NCBI RefSeq assembly: GCF_031128465.2
Contig: NZ_CP155618.1
Span: forward strand, 815,501 to 879,500
Direction: 5' to 3'
From: Mariniflexile litorale
GTDB lineage: Bacteria > Bacteroidota > Bacteroidia > Flavobacteriales > Flavobacteriaceae
DNA length: 64,000 nucleotides
A program made the translations under genes and the position numbers. Below are positions 63,135 through 64,000 of this stretch, in pieces (position 1 is the stretch's first letter; each line of letters opens with the position of its first letter). The notes under the pieces were generated by a model. It saw nothing but the letters and a program-made list of their open reading frames with translations. It made no database searches and was not told the origin of the DNA.

Positions 63135-64000
63135 TTAAAGAAATAATTTTTCCACTCTTTTTATAGATTTAAGTAAACAGCATACCACCACACGATCGCC
63201 TTCTTGAATTTTAAAATCACCTAAAGCAATCATACCAACACCATCTCTTATCACACCACCAATAATAGCAGACCTAGGAAAATCAATCGATTTAATTGTT
63301 TTATTACATACTGCCGATGTACCATTTACTTGAAACTCCAATAATTCTGCATTTAAATTATTAAGTTTGGTCATGGCAACAACTTCACCGCGACGTATAT
63401 ATCTAAAAATATTATTGGCCGCTAACAACTTTTTATTTACGAGAGTATCAATTCCTATAGAATGCGAGAGTTCAAAATAATCCATATTTTCAACTAAAGC
63501 AATGGTTTTTTTTATACCTTTAGATTTAGCCACCAAACAAGACATAATATTAGTTTCCGAATTTGCATCAACGGCAATAAAGGCATCCATGTCTCTAATA
63601 TTTTCTTCTTCTAGCAAATCCACATTACGTCCGTCGCTATTAATAACCAAAACCTTTGATAGAACTTCTGCAAGTTCGAATGCTCTATCTCTATTACCCT
63701 CTAACAGTTTTACATTAAACCCTTTTTCACTTAAATCTCTAGCGGTTTTAAACCCTATTTGACTTCCACCTAAAATCATTACGTTTTTTAAGGCTTTGTT
63801 TGGTTTTCCCGTAAGCCTGCAAAGTTCATCACCACCACCTTCCGATGTTATAAACACCACATTATCACCACGTTTAAACTTCGTATCTCCACGAGGAATA
63901 ATGGTATATTGGGTACCAAACCGCTGGATAGCAATGGGTACAAAATGTAATTCCGGGAAAATTTGGGCAGCTTCTTTAACCGTTTTCCCAACAAATGATG
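63135..64000 (-). CDS. trkA: Trk system potassium transporter TrkA, C-terminal part (runs off the right edge)
   Basis: The frame is open to the right window edge, so the start lies beyond it. Visible from the edge inwards are an RCK_C domain (GKTVKEAAQIFPELHFVPIA), then an RCK_N Rossmann domain (VMILGGSQIGFKTARDL, VINSDGRNVDLLEEENI). A second RCK_C follows (GDRVVVCCLLKSIKRVEKLF). TrkA binds NAD(H)/ATP and gates TrkH. A GTG near 63860 could be misread as a start, but the upstream codons continue the domain. Confidence 0.94.
   Translation of the reverse strand, partial: SFVGKTVKEAAQIFPELHFVPIAIQRFGTQYTIIPRGDTKFKRGDNVVFITSEGGGDELCRLTGKPNKALKNVMILGGSQIGFKTARDLSEKGFNVKLLEGNRDRAFELAEVLSKVLVINSDGRNVDLLEEENIRDMDAFIAVDANSETNIMSCLVAKSKGIKKTIALVENMDYFELSHSIGIDTLVNKKLLAANNIFRYIRRGEVVAMTKLNNLNAELLEFQVNGTSAVCNKTIKSIDFPRSAIIGGVIRDGVGMIALGDFKIQEGDRVVVCCLLKSIKRVEKLFL

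Overview
The window is a low-GC chromosomal segment from a member of the Bacteroidota, most likely a marine Flavobacteriaceae. The evidence is: TAnnTTTG-type -7 promoter elements in place of sigma70 boxes, almost no Shine-Dalgarno sequences, a GldI-type gliding-motility isomerase, a fused SecDF, a FecI/FecR/STN-TonB receptor cluster, many short lipoproteins with a cysteine near residue 20, and families such as DUF5683, DUF6122, DUF6588 and WbqC. No rRNA, tRNA, CRISPR array, prophage or insertion sequence was recognised. Nearly all of the window is core chromosome.

Layout. 1-1019: edge-truncated M16 peptidase (-). 1254-6968 (+): parA, parB, DUF5683, dapB, lepB, a deleted four-helix-bundle gene, WbqC, DUF6122. 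7038-13551 (-): EEP phosphohydrolase, two rhomboids, mutL, two small membrane proteins, ribH and a TPR protein. 13692-16099 (+): recF, DUF721 and three tandem cold-shock genes. ndk (-) and nrnA (+) then diverge, and nrnA leads gldI, a cyclophilin-FKBP lipoprotein, lgt and a DUF192 lipoprotein to 20929. 20959-30208 is mostly (-): UDG-like protein, TPR protein, yaaA, GNAT, ATP-grasp, secDF, an unknown secreted protein and mdh; the ribosomal protein bTHX gene is hidden on (+) at 21694. 30472-35610 (-): DUF6588 protein and an ECF sigma/FecR/TonB receptor operon. 35916-38524 (+): three exported proteins. 38543-41857 (-): metallophosphoesterase and gyrB.

41858-43089 is a 1.2-kb gene-free stretch with several hairpins. 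43090-48094 (+) is the most interesting locus: a divergent gatC, gatA and a single reading frame joining complete GatB to complete aspartyl-tRNA synthetase. It would encode a covalently linked aminoacylation/transamidation machine (a built-in transamidosome). The DNA for the fusion linker starts with four tandem 7-mers of the AAAGTT type, resembling repeat elements found between genes elsewhere in this window.

48539-50818 (+): ffh and folD. 50864-57451 (-): small membrane protein, rluF, alpha/beta hydrolase, cupin, YitT, HerA-like ATPase and two related VGIGTT-type secreted proteins. 57621-58409 (+): queE and a 45-residue membrane protein. 58474-60679 (-) looks partly decayed: DUF2911, a DoxX/DJ-1 chimera, DUF3995 and coding remnants. 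60680-64000 (-): AraC regulator and the potassium uptake genes trkH and trkA, the latter cut by the window edge.

Regulatory structure is unusually readable. There are strong intrinsic terminators between convergent genes, several exact -7 elements, and three copies of GTAGGGTA-N12-GTTGTCT around the ECF sigma operon that probably mark its target promoters. Domain assignments are from reading the protein sequences; no database search was run.
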